Positions 34,264 through 43,049 of a DNA stretch of 64,000 nt are shown piece after piece; the stretch's first letter is position 1; each line of letters begins with the position of its first letter. Both the position numbers and the translations under genes were made by a program. The notes beneath the pieces are model-generated. The model ran no database searches. It was not told the DNA's origin and saw only the letters and a list, made by a program, of their open reading frames with translations. The stretch is from Desmonostoc muscorum LEGE 12446. GTDB taxonomy: Bacteria; Cyanobacteriota; Cyanobacteriia; Cyanobacteriales; Nostocaceae. The stretch spans positions 434,001 through 498,000 of the forward strand of contig NZ_JADEXS020000002.1 of assembly GCF_015207005.2 (NCBI RefSeq), written 5' to 3'.

Positions 34264-34817
34264 GTTAATATAGCGATTTGCAAGTCTGTGAAGTATAGAG
34301 TCGCCAAGATTATTAAGACATATATAGAGTTCTAAAAGGATGGACAATGTTCATCCTTTTTTTAGTAATTGTCTCTATAGTTAATATTTATTTTTGGTTA
34401 TTGTAAAAATAATAATCTGTTTATAATTGGGATCTCCAGTATGGTATTAAAAGTATTTTAAGAAATTAATATTTTAATTTTTTCTTGTGCTTCTACTTAG
34501 AATTATAGCAAAGTGCTGAGTGCTGAGTATAAACCTGCTTGTTTCAAAGCTTTGAGGAATCAACACTTGTCCTAACCTATGTGACTACGGCTATATCTAT
34601 TTTAATTATTCTTGAAATCCAATTTCTGTTATTAAAATAAATTGGACAGCTTGGAGAACTTATATTAGAGAAATAATAATTACTTTTATAACCAATGTAT
34701 ATGCTCAAAAATATTGTTTTTTATATAGTAATCAGAAAAAATAGAACCAAGAAACTAAATATTTAGCAATTTTAGTTTCTCGAATCAATAACTATTTTAT
34801 TCAGGAGAAAATTCCAA
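34264..34817. other. 554-bp AT-rich gap
   Basis: No gene. GTGCTGAGTGCTGAGT (34513-34528) is a short heptamer-type repeat. The stretch before 34818 is the probable promoter region for precursor 6. Confidence 0.4.
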
Positions 34818-35006
34818 ATGGCTAACATCAAAATTAGTGAACTAAATCCTGCAAAATCAGCAGAAATACTCAATCTAAAAGATGAGTCTGAAAAAGGCAA
34901 TTCAGAAGGAATTATTGCTTTCAAAACTTTGCGTGGAGGACGAACAATTACTCCTGAATGGTCACCATGTCAGCCGCCTCCGGGAGACCTTTATGGTGGA
35001 GCTTAA
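34818..35006 (+). CDS. Double-glycine precursor peptide 6, 62 aa
   Basis: MANIKISELNPAKSAEILNL start; GIIAFKTLRGG (about 30-41) ends the leader. The core is 21 residues: RTITPEWSPCQPPPGDLYGG then A, with one Cys and five Pro. CAGGAG lies nine bases before the ATG. Clean example of the MANIxIxxLNP leader class. Confidence 0.75.
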   Translation: MANIKISELNPAKSAEILNLKDESEKGNSEGIIAFKTLRGGRTITPEWSPCQPPPGDLYGGA

Positions 35007-35186
35007 TGCTCAAGTAGCATAAAATTAAGCACTTGTTTTTAACAAATTACTTAGCGTCTCTACAGTAGCACTGTTAAATCAATTGACAATTGCTACTGTA
35101 GAACTCCTAAGCAAAGAATATTATTGAACTATCTTCTTTGAATTCCTGAACGCTACTGTAACAATTTTATATTAGGAAGAAAATTT

Positions 35187-36542
35187 ATGACTTTACTAGA
35201 CAATTTATTGACTACTTGGATTAATCGTCCTTATCTCGATCTAAGTCCTTGCAGTCATAGTTCTTGGCACGTTTATGGAATAGATTACAGTTATCGTAAC
35301 CTTGTTAAAGATATCTCAATTACTCATCGTTCAATTACTAACCCTGTTACTCTTATCCACCCTATTTCATTTCGACAGTCATTAATCCGTGAATTTGGCT
35401 TATTTCAGTATCAAGTTAGTAACCCACTCCAACTTCCAGATGAATTGAGAACTGAGCGATGGAACGTGCTGTGCGATTACTTAACTCATTATCAAGAACT
35501 TTTACCCATTACTCAGCTTCGAGTTATAGCTCTTCTATCTGGTTTGTGTCTTCATGAAGCTGTTCTAGAATATATACCCAAAATGTCTAATGCACAGATT
35601 TCTGACAGCACAATGCAAGCACACCTTGCTTATAATCGTGCAATGTCAAATTTAATGTTACAGCCTGATGCTGGTACTCTAGACAATCTGCAAGAATTAG
35701 AAACAATTGCCAATTATGCTCCTTTAGGTAGTAGCACTCGGTTTGGTGCTTCTCTTCAGCTAGTAGCGTTGTTTGGCAAGAGATTTGGAAATTTAAATGC
35801 TACCAATTATTGGGGAATTACAGCCGCTCAAGCACTAGAGAATCTACAACCTTCACTAGATGATTTTAACTACAAACGTTTGAGAAGCGTTTACCATCGT
35901 GCAGTTGTTTTTGTTCCTCTCTTGCAGAAAGATAAAGAAGCAGTCGTTCGAGAAATGAATCTATGTCAATCTCTTGCAGAAGAGTTAACCCATGAATCTA
36001 GGAATGAGATAGAAAACATTGCTGCCCGTGAAAATTTGACAACTGTCTTTGAGAGTCGCACTAAAGAAGCATTATGGTTAGGCGATATTGATCTAGCAGA
36101 AGAAAGAGCAAGACAAATGGTAGAAATGGAGCCTTTATATTCTCGTTATCGCCTTCAACTAGGGGAAATTTTAATCAAGCAAAGTAAATTTGAAGAAGCT
36201 GCCAAAATGTATCGTTCAGCTACCAGACTAGGGCCACCTGGAACGGCGATCGCTTGGTTTATGGCTGGTCAGTGCCATGAGAAAATGGGTGATATAGATA
36301 TTGCTTGTGATTGCTATCTAGCTTCAGTGCAAATGGATGAACTTGCTATTTCAGCCGTAGATAAATTGAACAATTTAGCTCCTCGTTTAGGTAACTTAGC
36401 ACTTGTGAATTGGAGCGATATGCGTTTGCTCCAATTACAAGAACAGCAAAAAAACATTGCCAATCAATCCAGAACCTCTTACATCTCTGAAGCATCTTCC
36501 GAACTAAAAATAGCAGGAGAAAAAGCATTGGCTCAAATATAA
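35187..36542 (+). CDS. TPR-containing protein, 451 aa
   Basis: Starts MTLLDNLLTTWINRPYLDLS. The middle and C-terminal parts are helical; residues about 290-380 form at least two tetratricopeptide repeats (EALWLGDIDLAEERARQMVE, KQSKFEEAAKMYRSATRLGP, KMGDIDIACDCYLASVQMDE). No signal peptide, so it acts in the cytoplasm. It follows precursor 6 on the same strand and precedes, convergently, the export operon. A scaffold that hands precursors to the maturase or exporter is an inference; the N-terminal half is not recognised. Confidence 0.6.
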   Translation: MTLLDNLLTTWINRPYLDLSPCSHSSWHVYGIDYSYRNLVKDISITHRSITNPVTLIHPISFRQSLIREFGLFQYQVSNPLQLPDELRTERWNVLCDYLTHYQELLPITQLRVIALLSGLCLHEAVLEYIPKMSNAQISDSTMQAHLAYNRAMSNLMLQPDAGTLDNLQELETIANYAPLGSSTRFGASLQLVALFGKRFGNLNATNYWGITAAQALENLQPSLDDFNYKRLRSVYHRAVVFVPLLQKDKEAVVREMNLCQSLAEELTHESRNEIENIAARENLTTVFESRTKEALWLGDIDLAEERARQMVEMEPLYSRYRLQLGEILIKQSKFEEAAKMYRSATRLGPPGTAIAWFMAGQCHEKMGDIDIACDCYLASVQMDELAISAVDKLNNLAPRLGNLALVNWSDMRLLQLQEQQKNIANQSRTSYISEASSELKIAGEKALAQI

Positions 36543-36668
36543 ATACATAGGCGATCTAGCTTAACAGTCTTCAAATTGAGATTTCAGGCGATCGCCAACA
36601 AATTCATACCAATTTAAAAAAAATGCGACAGATGGAAAGCTGAAACGCTTATATAATAAATGTTTCAC

Positions 36669-36700
36669 AATCCAAAATCCAAAATCTAAAATTTAAAATG
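36669..36700. repeat. Short tandem repeat AATCCAA/AATCTAA type
   Basis: AATCCAAAATCCAAAATCTA followed by AAATTTAAAATGG: heptamer-like repeats between two convergent genes. Typical cyanobacterial filler of convergent gaps. Confidence 0.6.
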
Positions 36701-36743
36701 GTATCACCTCTTGAGATGTTTCTCTCCCTGCCAACCATTCAGT

Positions 36744-37487
36744 TTATCCTTGAGGGGAATTAAAGAGTTGTGTTGTGTTAGGTATAGTTGACTCCTTTTG
36801 TTGTTTTAGCCATTCATTAAATAAATTACCACCAATTTGATTGGCTAACTTAGAGTCTAAGCTAGGTTGAATAATCTCTTCTACCCAAATCAAATGAAAT
36901 CCCCTAGCAGTTTCAATCGGAGTTAAAACTTGTGGTGGAGTTGCAGCAAAAACCGCCGCCGAAATTTCTGGTTTTAAATCCTGGCGATACAAGACTCCTT
37001 GATATCCTAACTTTTGTCTTAAATCCGTATCTTGAATGTATTGATGTGCTACTTCATAAAAACTTATTTCTCTTTCTTTAATTGCATAAAATAGTTCCAT
37101 TGCTAAATCTTCATCATCCAAGATAACCTCATACATTACGACAGCCATATAATCTAACTGATGCTCATAAAAATATGGCTCAACTTTATCGGCAAACAGA
37201 TGAGAGGTTAACTTGCTAGAGACAATCCCATAGTGAAGCATTTCTTCAAATTCATCGATTGATAACTGATGCTTTTCTAACCATTGATAAGTCTCATTGG
37301 CATTTTCCAGTTTGTTTGCTAAGCGAAAGCTATCTGCTGCTTTCTGGAGTTCTTCAATCTCAACTTGAATTCCTAATTCTTCAGCAGTGTCTAAAACTAT
37401 TTTGCGAGTGATAATTCCTGTGAGTATTTCAGGAAACTTACTCGAAAATTTTACTTGCTTGAGAATATCTTCAGATGTGATTTTCAT
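36744..37487 (-). CDS. PpiC-type (parvulin) peptidyl-prolyl isomerase
   Basis: 247 aa. Helical N-terminal SurA/PrsA-like part (1-110) and a parvulin-like domain (about 120-215): FYEVAHQYIQDTDLRQKLGY, LKPEISAAVFAATPPQVLTP and ETARGFHLIWVEEI. No signal peptide is seen, as usual for the isomerases beside cyanobacterial HlyD/C39 exporters, where they may help the peptide at the exporter. Last gene of the export operon, 33 bp after hlyD. Confidence 0.8.
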   Translation of the reverse strand: MKITSEDILKQVKFSSKFPEILTGIITRKIVLDTAEELGIQVEIEELQKAADSFRLANKLENANETYQWLEKHQLSIDEFEEMLHYGIVSSKLTSHLFADKVEPYFYEHQLDYMAVVMYEVILDDEDLAMELFYAIKEREISFYEVAHQYIQDTDLRQKLGYQGVLYRQDLKPEISAAVFAATPPQVLTPIETARGFHLIWVEEIIQPSLDSKLANQIGGNLFNEWLKQQKESTIPNTTQLFNSPQG

Positions 37488-37520
37488 GGATGCGATCGCT
37501 CTCTTAAATTCAACTTGAAT

Positions 37521-39011
37521 CTACAATCTAAACCCTTCTTTTTCTAACTTCTTAAACGGGTCTAAAACAAAATCAATTAGCCGACGCTGGCGCACAATAA
37601 CTTCTGCGGTGGCTGTCTCACCAGGGCGCAGGTTAATACAATCTTTTTGTGTTTGAATACAAGTACGATTTAGCTCAATATCTAAGTCATAAACTAACGT
37701 TTTACCCCCAGCTACTTCCATTTCATAAGTCGTTGGTGAAATCTTGATTAAACGCCCTTCAACGATGCCATATTCTTGAAAGGGATAAGCGTCAAATTTA
37801 ATTTTGACGGACATTCCTTTCTGTAAAGAACCACTCTCTCCACTTTCAATTTTTGCTCTGAGGATTAAAGCTGTTCCTTTGGGAGCGATTTCTGCGATCG
37901 CGTTTCCTGGTTGGACAACTGCACCAGGACGATTAATAGAGAGTTGAAAAATTTTACCTTCTATGTTCGCTTTGACAATTCGTTGATTCAACTGAAACTC
38001 TAGAGACTTAATCAGATTTTGACTCTGAGCAATTTCAGCTTTTAATGTTGTCATTTCTGTCTCTAAGTTTTTAAATTGTTCTTGAATTTTTAGTTTTGCT
38101 AATTTACCAGAACGAAGCAAACTTTGATAGCTATTTTCTTGTTCTTTTAATTGCAACTGAGCTTGTTGAATATCCGAGTTAGCTTGTTTAAGAGTGCGAG
38201 CATAACTACTTTTTTGCTCCCCTAGACGCAACTTTGCTTGTTCTAAATCTGACTTAGTTTGCTCTAGTATCCTGATTCTCTCTTGAACGAAATCTTCTCT
38301 TTCAACTAATTGAATTTCTGAGACAATTTCTTCTTTAAGAGCATTTTGATAGCGATTTAACTCTTTTTGAGCAGTTCCTAAACGAATTTGGTCTAAATTG
38401 GCTGTAGTTTGACTGTGTTCAAGAGTTTTTTTAGCTTGATTAACTTGGGCTATTTTTTCCTCTTTTTGTAAGTTATAAGCACTATTTAATGAATCTAATT
38501 TCTGTTTAATTTGCTTAACTTGTGCTTGCTTCTCCAATGCTTGAGATTGATTTTGTTGCTGTTGAATTTCGAGAGCAAACTGTAGTTGATTCAAAAGTAA
38601 ACTTAGTTGATGTAAGCGATTTTGTTGTCCTTCTAGTTTATTTTTCTGCTGTTTAAGTTCTGCACCAACTAACTCAGAGTCTAATTCCAGTAAAGTTTGT
38701 CCTGCTTTAACAAAATCTCCTTCTTTGACCTGAATTTTTGTCACTGTTCCCGATACGGGAGCATCCAGTCTTACAGTTTTTCCTTGGGGTTCTATTCTTC
38801 CTCTTGCCGTTCCAGTTTCATCAACTTTGGATAACATTGCCCAAGGTAAAACAATGCTCACAAAGATAACTAAAAAGTAGAGCAATCCTCTCGTCCAAAC
38901 ACGGGGTAAACTGTCTAAAAGCTCTTGAGTTATATTAGACCAATCATCTCGTTGCTTAGAGATATAATTCTCTTGAGTTTGAGTTTTTTTTTCGTTCAAA
39001 GTATTAGTCAT
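37521..39011 (-). CDS. HlyD-family membrane fusion protein
   Basis: 496 aa. One transmembrane helix (about 40-62, LLYFLVIFVSIVLPWAML), a lipoyl/barrel start IEPQGKTVRLDAPVSGTVTK and IQVKEGDFVKAGQTLLELDS, a long coiled-coil hairpin (about 115-345) and a second barrel half GAVVQPGNAIAEIAPKGTAL. This adaptor joins an inner-membrane C39 ABC exporter to the envelope. It comes after the exporter gene (now 3.5 kb more distant because of the IS), so its transcription may depend on promoters within the IS. Confidence 0.9.
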   Translation of the reverse strand: MTNTLNEKKTQTQENYISKQRDDWSNITQELLDSLPRVWTRGLLYFLVIFVSIVLPWAMLSKVDETGTARGRIEPQGKTVRLDAPVSGTVTKIQVKEGDFVKAGQTLLELDSELVGAELKQQKNKLEGQQNRLHQLSLLLNQLQFALEIQQQQNQSQALEKQAQVKQIKQKLDSLNSAYNLQKEEKIAQVNQAKKTLEHSQTTANLDQIRLGTAQKELNRYQNALKEEIVSEIQLVEREDFVQERIRILEQTKSDLEQAKLRLGEQKSSYARTLKQANSDIQQAQLQLKEQENSYQSLLRSGKLAKLKIQEQFKNLETEMTTLKAEIAQSQNLIKSLEFQLNQRIVKANIEGKIFQLSINRPGAVVQPGNAIAEIAPKGTALILRAKIESGESGSLQKGMSVKIKFDAYPFQEYGIVEGRLIKISPTTYEMEVAGGKTLVYDLDIELNRTCIQTQKDCINLRPGETATAEVIVRQRRLIDFVLDPFKKLEKEGFRL

Positions 39012-39057
39012 AACTTGTTGAGAAAGTCAATCTATTTCTTTTACTCTACTTTAAATG

Positions 39058-39593
39058 TCAAGCAGCTATATCTAATTGTTGTTGATTGAGGTAGAAGTAA
39101 TGCCCTCGTTTTGACATTAGTTGTTTGTGAGTGCCACTTTCGACTAACACACCTTTATCAAGAACTAAAATCAGATCGGCTTTACGAATTGTTGAGAGAC
39201 GATGAGCGATAACTAAAGTCGTTCTATTTCTGAGAATAGTATTGAGATTAGTCTGAATAATCCGCTCCGATTCAGTATCTAAATGGGAGGTTGCTTCATC
39301 TAAAATTAATAGGCGAGGATTTCCTAATAAAGCACGGGCGATCGCGATTCTTTGCCTTTGTCCGCCCGATAATAGTCCTCCTCCTTCCCCGATTTGGGTT
39401 TCATACCCCATTGGTAAGCGATCAATAAATTCGTGCGCTCCCGCTAATTTCGCTGCTTCAATTACCTCATCAAGATTCGCAGAAGGATTTCCTAAACTGA
39501 TATTTTCTCTGATAGTTGCTCCAAACAAAAAAGTATCTTGATCTACGACTCCAATTTGCTGTCTGAATGAACTTAGAGAAAGACTGGTAATAT
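39058..39593 (-). pseudogene. C39 ABC exporter, 3' fragment
   Basis: Continuation of the gene at 43050-45237. From the IS end it reads DITSLSLSSFRQQIGVVDQD and FLFGATIRENISLG (Q loop), then GGGLLSGGQRQRIAIARALL (signature), LLILDEATSHLD (Walker B) and VIAHRLST (H loop). It has signature and Walker B but no Walker A, which lies across the insertion. Alone, from ATG 39528, it would be a 156-aa half nucleotide-binding domain without function. Confidence 0.85.
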
Positions 39594-39677
39594 CTGGAGT
39601 TTAGACTAAGCAACAAGAAACGACCCAGCAACGCTGAGTTGAAAAGAAACAGGCTTCAGAGATGAAAATCTAGGGTA

Positions 39678-40558
39678 CTAAGCAGATTCTGGATGCTTTT
39701 TGCGAGGCTTAGTTGTAGTTTTTTTGACTATCGGATAGCGAATTCTACGTTGTCGTGGTTTTCCTGGTTTCCAGCCTGGAGACTTTCCGCGAGGTTTAGG
39801 CGAACGGGCAGGAGTACCAATCACCGCAAAAATACTCCCCATCGCTTGAGCAACTCTCCCAGGAGTCAAATTGTCTAATGATTTTTGCCAAGGTAAAGGG
39901 TTATCAGCAACGATATCACGAGCCAACCACAATTCCCAAGTCATCAGAGGCATGAGGTCACTCCAATGCTCAGATTGCTTGGGACTACTCAACTTAGGCA
40001 ATGTCCAGTGCAAGCGTTGCTTCAAAAAACGATACCAGTGGTCAACAGTAAAACGTCGGAGGTAGAGTTGCCAAACTTGAGATAGTGGAAGCATTTCCTC
40101 TCCTACCCAAGCCAACCACAAAGGTTTTGATATACGTAGGTTGCCTTCTGCATCTAGACGCTCAACTCGAATCAGCGACATTGGGCGTGTCGCCGTTTGA
40201 CGAAAGTGTAAATTTTTCCACAAGCTCACCTTCACCCGTCCCAGTTTAGGATGGTTGACTTCTATACTCTCATTGGCTTCACTCCATGTAGAAGGATCAT
40301 TGAGTTTAAATTTATCACCATGTTTCCTGGGTCGCCCTTTACCAGAATATGGTGGTGGTGCGCCCCATAAACAAAGATTTGAACGCAAACGTACCAGAAT
40401 GTCCGCTTTGATATTAGTCGTCTTCAACACAAAAGGGGCGCAGCCATACTCACTATCCCAAACTGTAATTGGTCTAGTTGGTAAATGTTCACACACTTGC
40501 TGTAATTGCCACGTTGCCTTTTGTATCGGATTTTCCCAACTGGTAATTCGCTCATGCC
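39678..40558 (-). pseudogene. Outer IS transposase, C-terminal part
   Basis: From the inner-IS junction the frame reads RITSWENPIQKATWQLQQV then CEHLPTRPITVWDSEYG (catalytic Asp), and later RRFTVDHWYRFLKQRLHWTL, an IS4-superfamily-like Glu/Trp block. The C-terminus is very basic (RQRRIRYPIVKKTTTKPRKK). It joins the part at 42398-42832 after removal of the inner IS. The family is a cyanobacterial IS4-superfamily group I cannot name with certainty. Confidence 0.8.
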
Positions 40559-40572
40559 CCCTGGCTGTCTAA

Positions 40573-41400
40573 TTAGTATTTAAGAGCTTGAAACTCAAGC
40601 ACAGTGAGAAGTCCCTGATGTTGATTGACCAAAGATTGTATTGTGCTAACTGGATTACGATGAAGGCGACGTTTTTGTTGGCGAGGAGCTTGTGCGATCG
40701 CTAATCTACGACGTTGAGTTTTATACTCAGCTATAGGTACTTCCCGAATTTGTTGAAGTAACTGTTTTTCGTTTTGAGCTACAAATAGAACTTGATATTG
40801 GCCCAAATCACGTAATTCAACAGTTGATTTGCGTCCACTAATACGTCGCTGATGGCGACGCAAATGACTAAATAAAGACTCGATTTTCAGGTTATCTGGT
40901 GGCAAACCAGGGATATCATAGCAGTGTAATAAGTCAGTACTGTATTTATCCCATAAACGTTGTAACTTTTTTTTGAGAGCAAACTGTGCCGGATTTTGTT
41001 GATGGTCAGGTTGAAACATCTGTAATAACTCTTCCATCTCACGCCGAACTTGAAAGCTTGTTAAAGGGATTTGGGCAGTCTCTGTAATATCGATTACATC
41101 ATCTGAGGTACGGTCAGAATTATTAGGATAGCGCAAACAATTAGCAATTCGTCGCAACCATTGGTGCGCCTCTGACAAGTCAGACGCGACTGAACGATTA
41201 TTACTTAAGGCAAGGTCCACCCATACTGATAACAGAGATAAATAATCTGTATCAATTTCCCGGTATGGTAAACTACGTAGTACTTCTCCAATAGCTAATA
41301 GTTGCTGGTAGCCCATTAAACCACCCCAACTAAACGGTTTGCGACTTGTGCGATTGACACAATCCCGAATCGCCGCACGAATTTGAGCTTCCACTGCCAT
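40573..41400 (-). CDS. Transposase part B, copy 2
   Basis: Identical to the product of 15262-16089, with the Glu-containing block LKIESLFSHLRRHQRR. Start ATG 41400 (TTG 41421 in the extended frame). See copy 1 for the discussion of frameshift or re-initiation. Confidence 0.8.
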   Translation of the reverse strand: MAVEAQIRAAIRDCVNRTSRKPFSWGGLMGYQQLLAIGEVLRSLPYREIDTDYLSLLSVWVDLALSNNRSVASDLSEAHQWLRRIANCLRYPNNSDRTSDDVIDITETAQIPLTSFQVRREMEELLQMFQPDHQQNPAQFALKKKLQRLWDKYSTDLLHCYDIPGLPPDNLKIESLFSHLRRHQRRISGRKSTVELRDLGQYQVLFVAQNEKQLLQQIREVPIAEYKTQRRRLAIAQAPRQQKRRLHRNPVSTIQSLVNQHQGLLTVLEFQALKY

Positions 41401-42383
41401 TAATTCTGCGTCTCGTGACAAATAGGGGATGACTGAAAAAGGGGGGTACTATCTAGCTGCTGTTCGGAGCTTGGTTTTTGGGGTCTTTCAGAGTAATCAG
41501 GAACTTTTGGCAGCCCGTCTAAATCTGCCTTTAATTGCTGTCGGAGCTTTGTATCTAATGGCAGCACAGATTCACTCAAATTACTTAGGAAGTGTGCCTG
41601 ACAACGTTGATGTGGTACATCTGTCCAAGTTGAATTTATTGCCGCGATGATTGCTGATTCCCCATCTGATAATGTTGCCAGCACTGTGTACGGCAACTCC
41701 TTATATGGTTGCAGCCACTCAATTAACCGTTGTGCTTGTGCCTGTGGCAATTGAATTGCACTAACTGGTGTGCCACTTAATACCTCGTATAACACATACA
41801 ACAAAGTCCCATGACCCTCTGGCTGTAAGGCATCAATTGCCCAAATCAAACCACCATGTTCAATCGCTGTCGCAGCTAACTTCTCAGCCGTATGTGCAAT
41901 CGTTCCACCCAACAGTGCCAAAAATTGACCGTATAACTTGCCCACATTGCTTTCGTTAATTTCAACACCGCGCTGGTTTAATGAGCGTTGAATTTCTACC
42001 AACTGTTGATGCTCATGTTCATGTTGCCAACCAATAAATGCCAGCACGTCTAGCCCGTAGGTACTGTAAGGCAGACTGTACTTTAGCACCCCAGTAGCGT
42101 AGTAATGTTTACCAAAATGTGTGCAATTGGGATTGGTACATTCTTTACTTTTACCTGCCACAAACACTGCACCATCCATTGTTTGAATGGTTTTACGCAT
42201 GTGCCTTGGTCTACGTAGAACTAACTCTTTACCACAATGCACACATTCGATGAGCGAACATTCTAAAATTATTCGTTTGATGTTACTGAATTTTCGTTCT
42301 GGGCGATGGCGAGGCAACTTTACTATCACTAATTTTTTACTGCTGCTAGGTGCTTTCCTCAGCTTACCTGCTTTGTATACCAA
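41400..42383 (-). CDS. Transposase part A, copy 2
   Basis: Identical in sequence to the product of 16089-17072 (327 aa): Cys-pair zinc domain, first Asp in WAIDALQPEGHG, second Asp in LSDGESAIIAAI. Stop overlaps the ATG of part B by one base. Identity with copy 1 argues for very recent movement. Confidence 0.85.
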   Translation of the reverse strand: MVYKAGKLRKAPSSSKKLVIVKLPRHRPERKFSNIKRIILECSLIECVHCGKELVLRRPRHMRKTIQTMDGAVFVAGKSKECTNPNCTHFGKHYYATGVLKYSLPYSTYGLDVLAFIGWQHEHEHQQLVEIQRSLNQRGVEINESNVGKLYGQFLALLGGTIAHTAEKLAATAIEHGGLIWAIDALQPEGHGTLLYVLYEVLSGTPVSAIQLPQAQAQRLIEWLQPYKELPYTVLATLSDGESAIIAAINSTWTDVPHQRCQAHFLSNLSESVLPLDTKLRQQLKADLDGLPKVPDYSERPQKPSSEQQLDSTPLFQSSPICHETQN

Positions 42384-42397
42384 CTAGATAGCTAGGG

Positions 42398-42832
42398 CTC
42401 ATGCCTCAACGGTAACGCCCAACTGCCAGAATCCTCTGGTATCCAAGCAATGGTACTATATCCCTGACCAACGGTAATTGGTTTGTTTCCGGTTATGGTA
42501 ACACTGGTGTGTTCAATTGTCCTCTCAATAAGAGTTACCGCATCCGGGCGCGACCAGGCAGTGTGGTCGCCTGCCAACAACGGACGACCCTGTTGTGGCA
42601 TCTGTTTGATGTATAACTGCATCAATTTTTGTCGCTGTGGTCTGCTATCTTGTAACGCTTCATAAATACTTGGCCACTTTCTTCTAAATACTGGCGATAG
42701 CGATAAATCTGCCAAACTGTAGGCATTCCGCGTCAGTAATATTGCATCCATCAGTTCAAAAGTTGCATCATGCGCTCTACCTAAATAGCTGTACGCTGCT
42801 TGACGAAATTCTTTTAGTAAGGCACTTTTCAT
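42398..42832 (-). pseudogene. Outer IS transposase, N-terminal part
   Basis: Starts MKSALLKEFRQAAYSYLGRA and runs GRPLLAGDHTAWSRPDAVTL (first Asp region), ending at the junction ...SGSWALPLRHE. Joined to 40558-39678 it gives a full-length protein of about 440 aa in one frame, so the outer IS was intact until the inner IS arrived. Confidence 0.85.
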
Positions 42833-42876
42833 ATTGGCAGATGAGAATTAGTGGTTCAAATCTCATCTTCCACTGA

Positions 42877-42909
42877 AGGGCGTCTGTGTTAACCACAGAC
42901 TGCCCTTCC
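42877..42909. terminator. Hairpin inside the outer IS
   Basis: AAGGGCGTCTGTG, loop TTAA, CCACAGACTGCCCTT: a long stem with one bulge, upstream of the outer IS transposase. It may stop read-through transcription into the transposase, a common protection of ISs. No T-run on the leftward side (AAATCTC region) is evident, so the role is a guess. Confidence 0.4.
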
Positions 42910-43049
42910 CAAAATTTTATACCAACAACACATCTTTTATCGAGTTAACGATCGCTCTTCTTGATAGTCTCAACTCCAGAAGTTAAAATGTATACCAAAA
43001 AAACACGCACACTTTTTTAGCGATCGCCTGCTTTTAGTCTAAACTCCAG

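Larger units (their letters stand above)
40559..42397 (-). mobile_element. 1,839-bp IS with split transposase, copy 2
   Basis: Same length and, as far as can be seen, same sequence as 15248-17086, same orientation. Perfect 8-bp target duplication CTCATGCC at 40551-40558 and 42398-42405, inside the outer IS transposase. Hence the inner IS entered after the outer one. Confidence 0.95.
39594..43049 (-). mobile_element. Outer IS (about 1.6 kb) inserted in the exporter gene, itself interrupted
   Basis: Inverted ends CTGGAGTTTAGACTA (39594-39608) and its inverse (43035-43049), 15 bp. Target duplication TAATAT at 39588-39593 and 43050-43055. Taking out 39594-43049 plus one TAATAT restores GKDITSLSLSSFRQQIG across the exporter. 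Without the nested IS and its 8-bp repeat the element is 1,609 bp. It carries one transposase, split by the inner IS. Confidence 0.9.
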
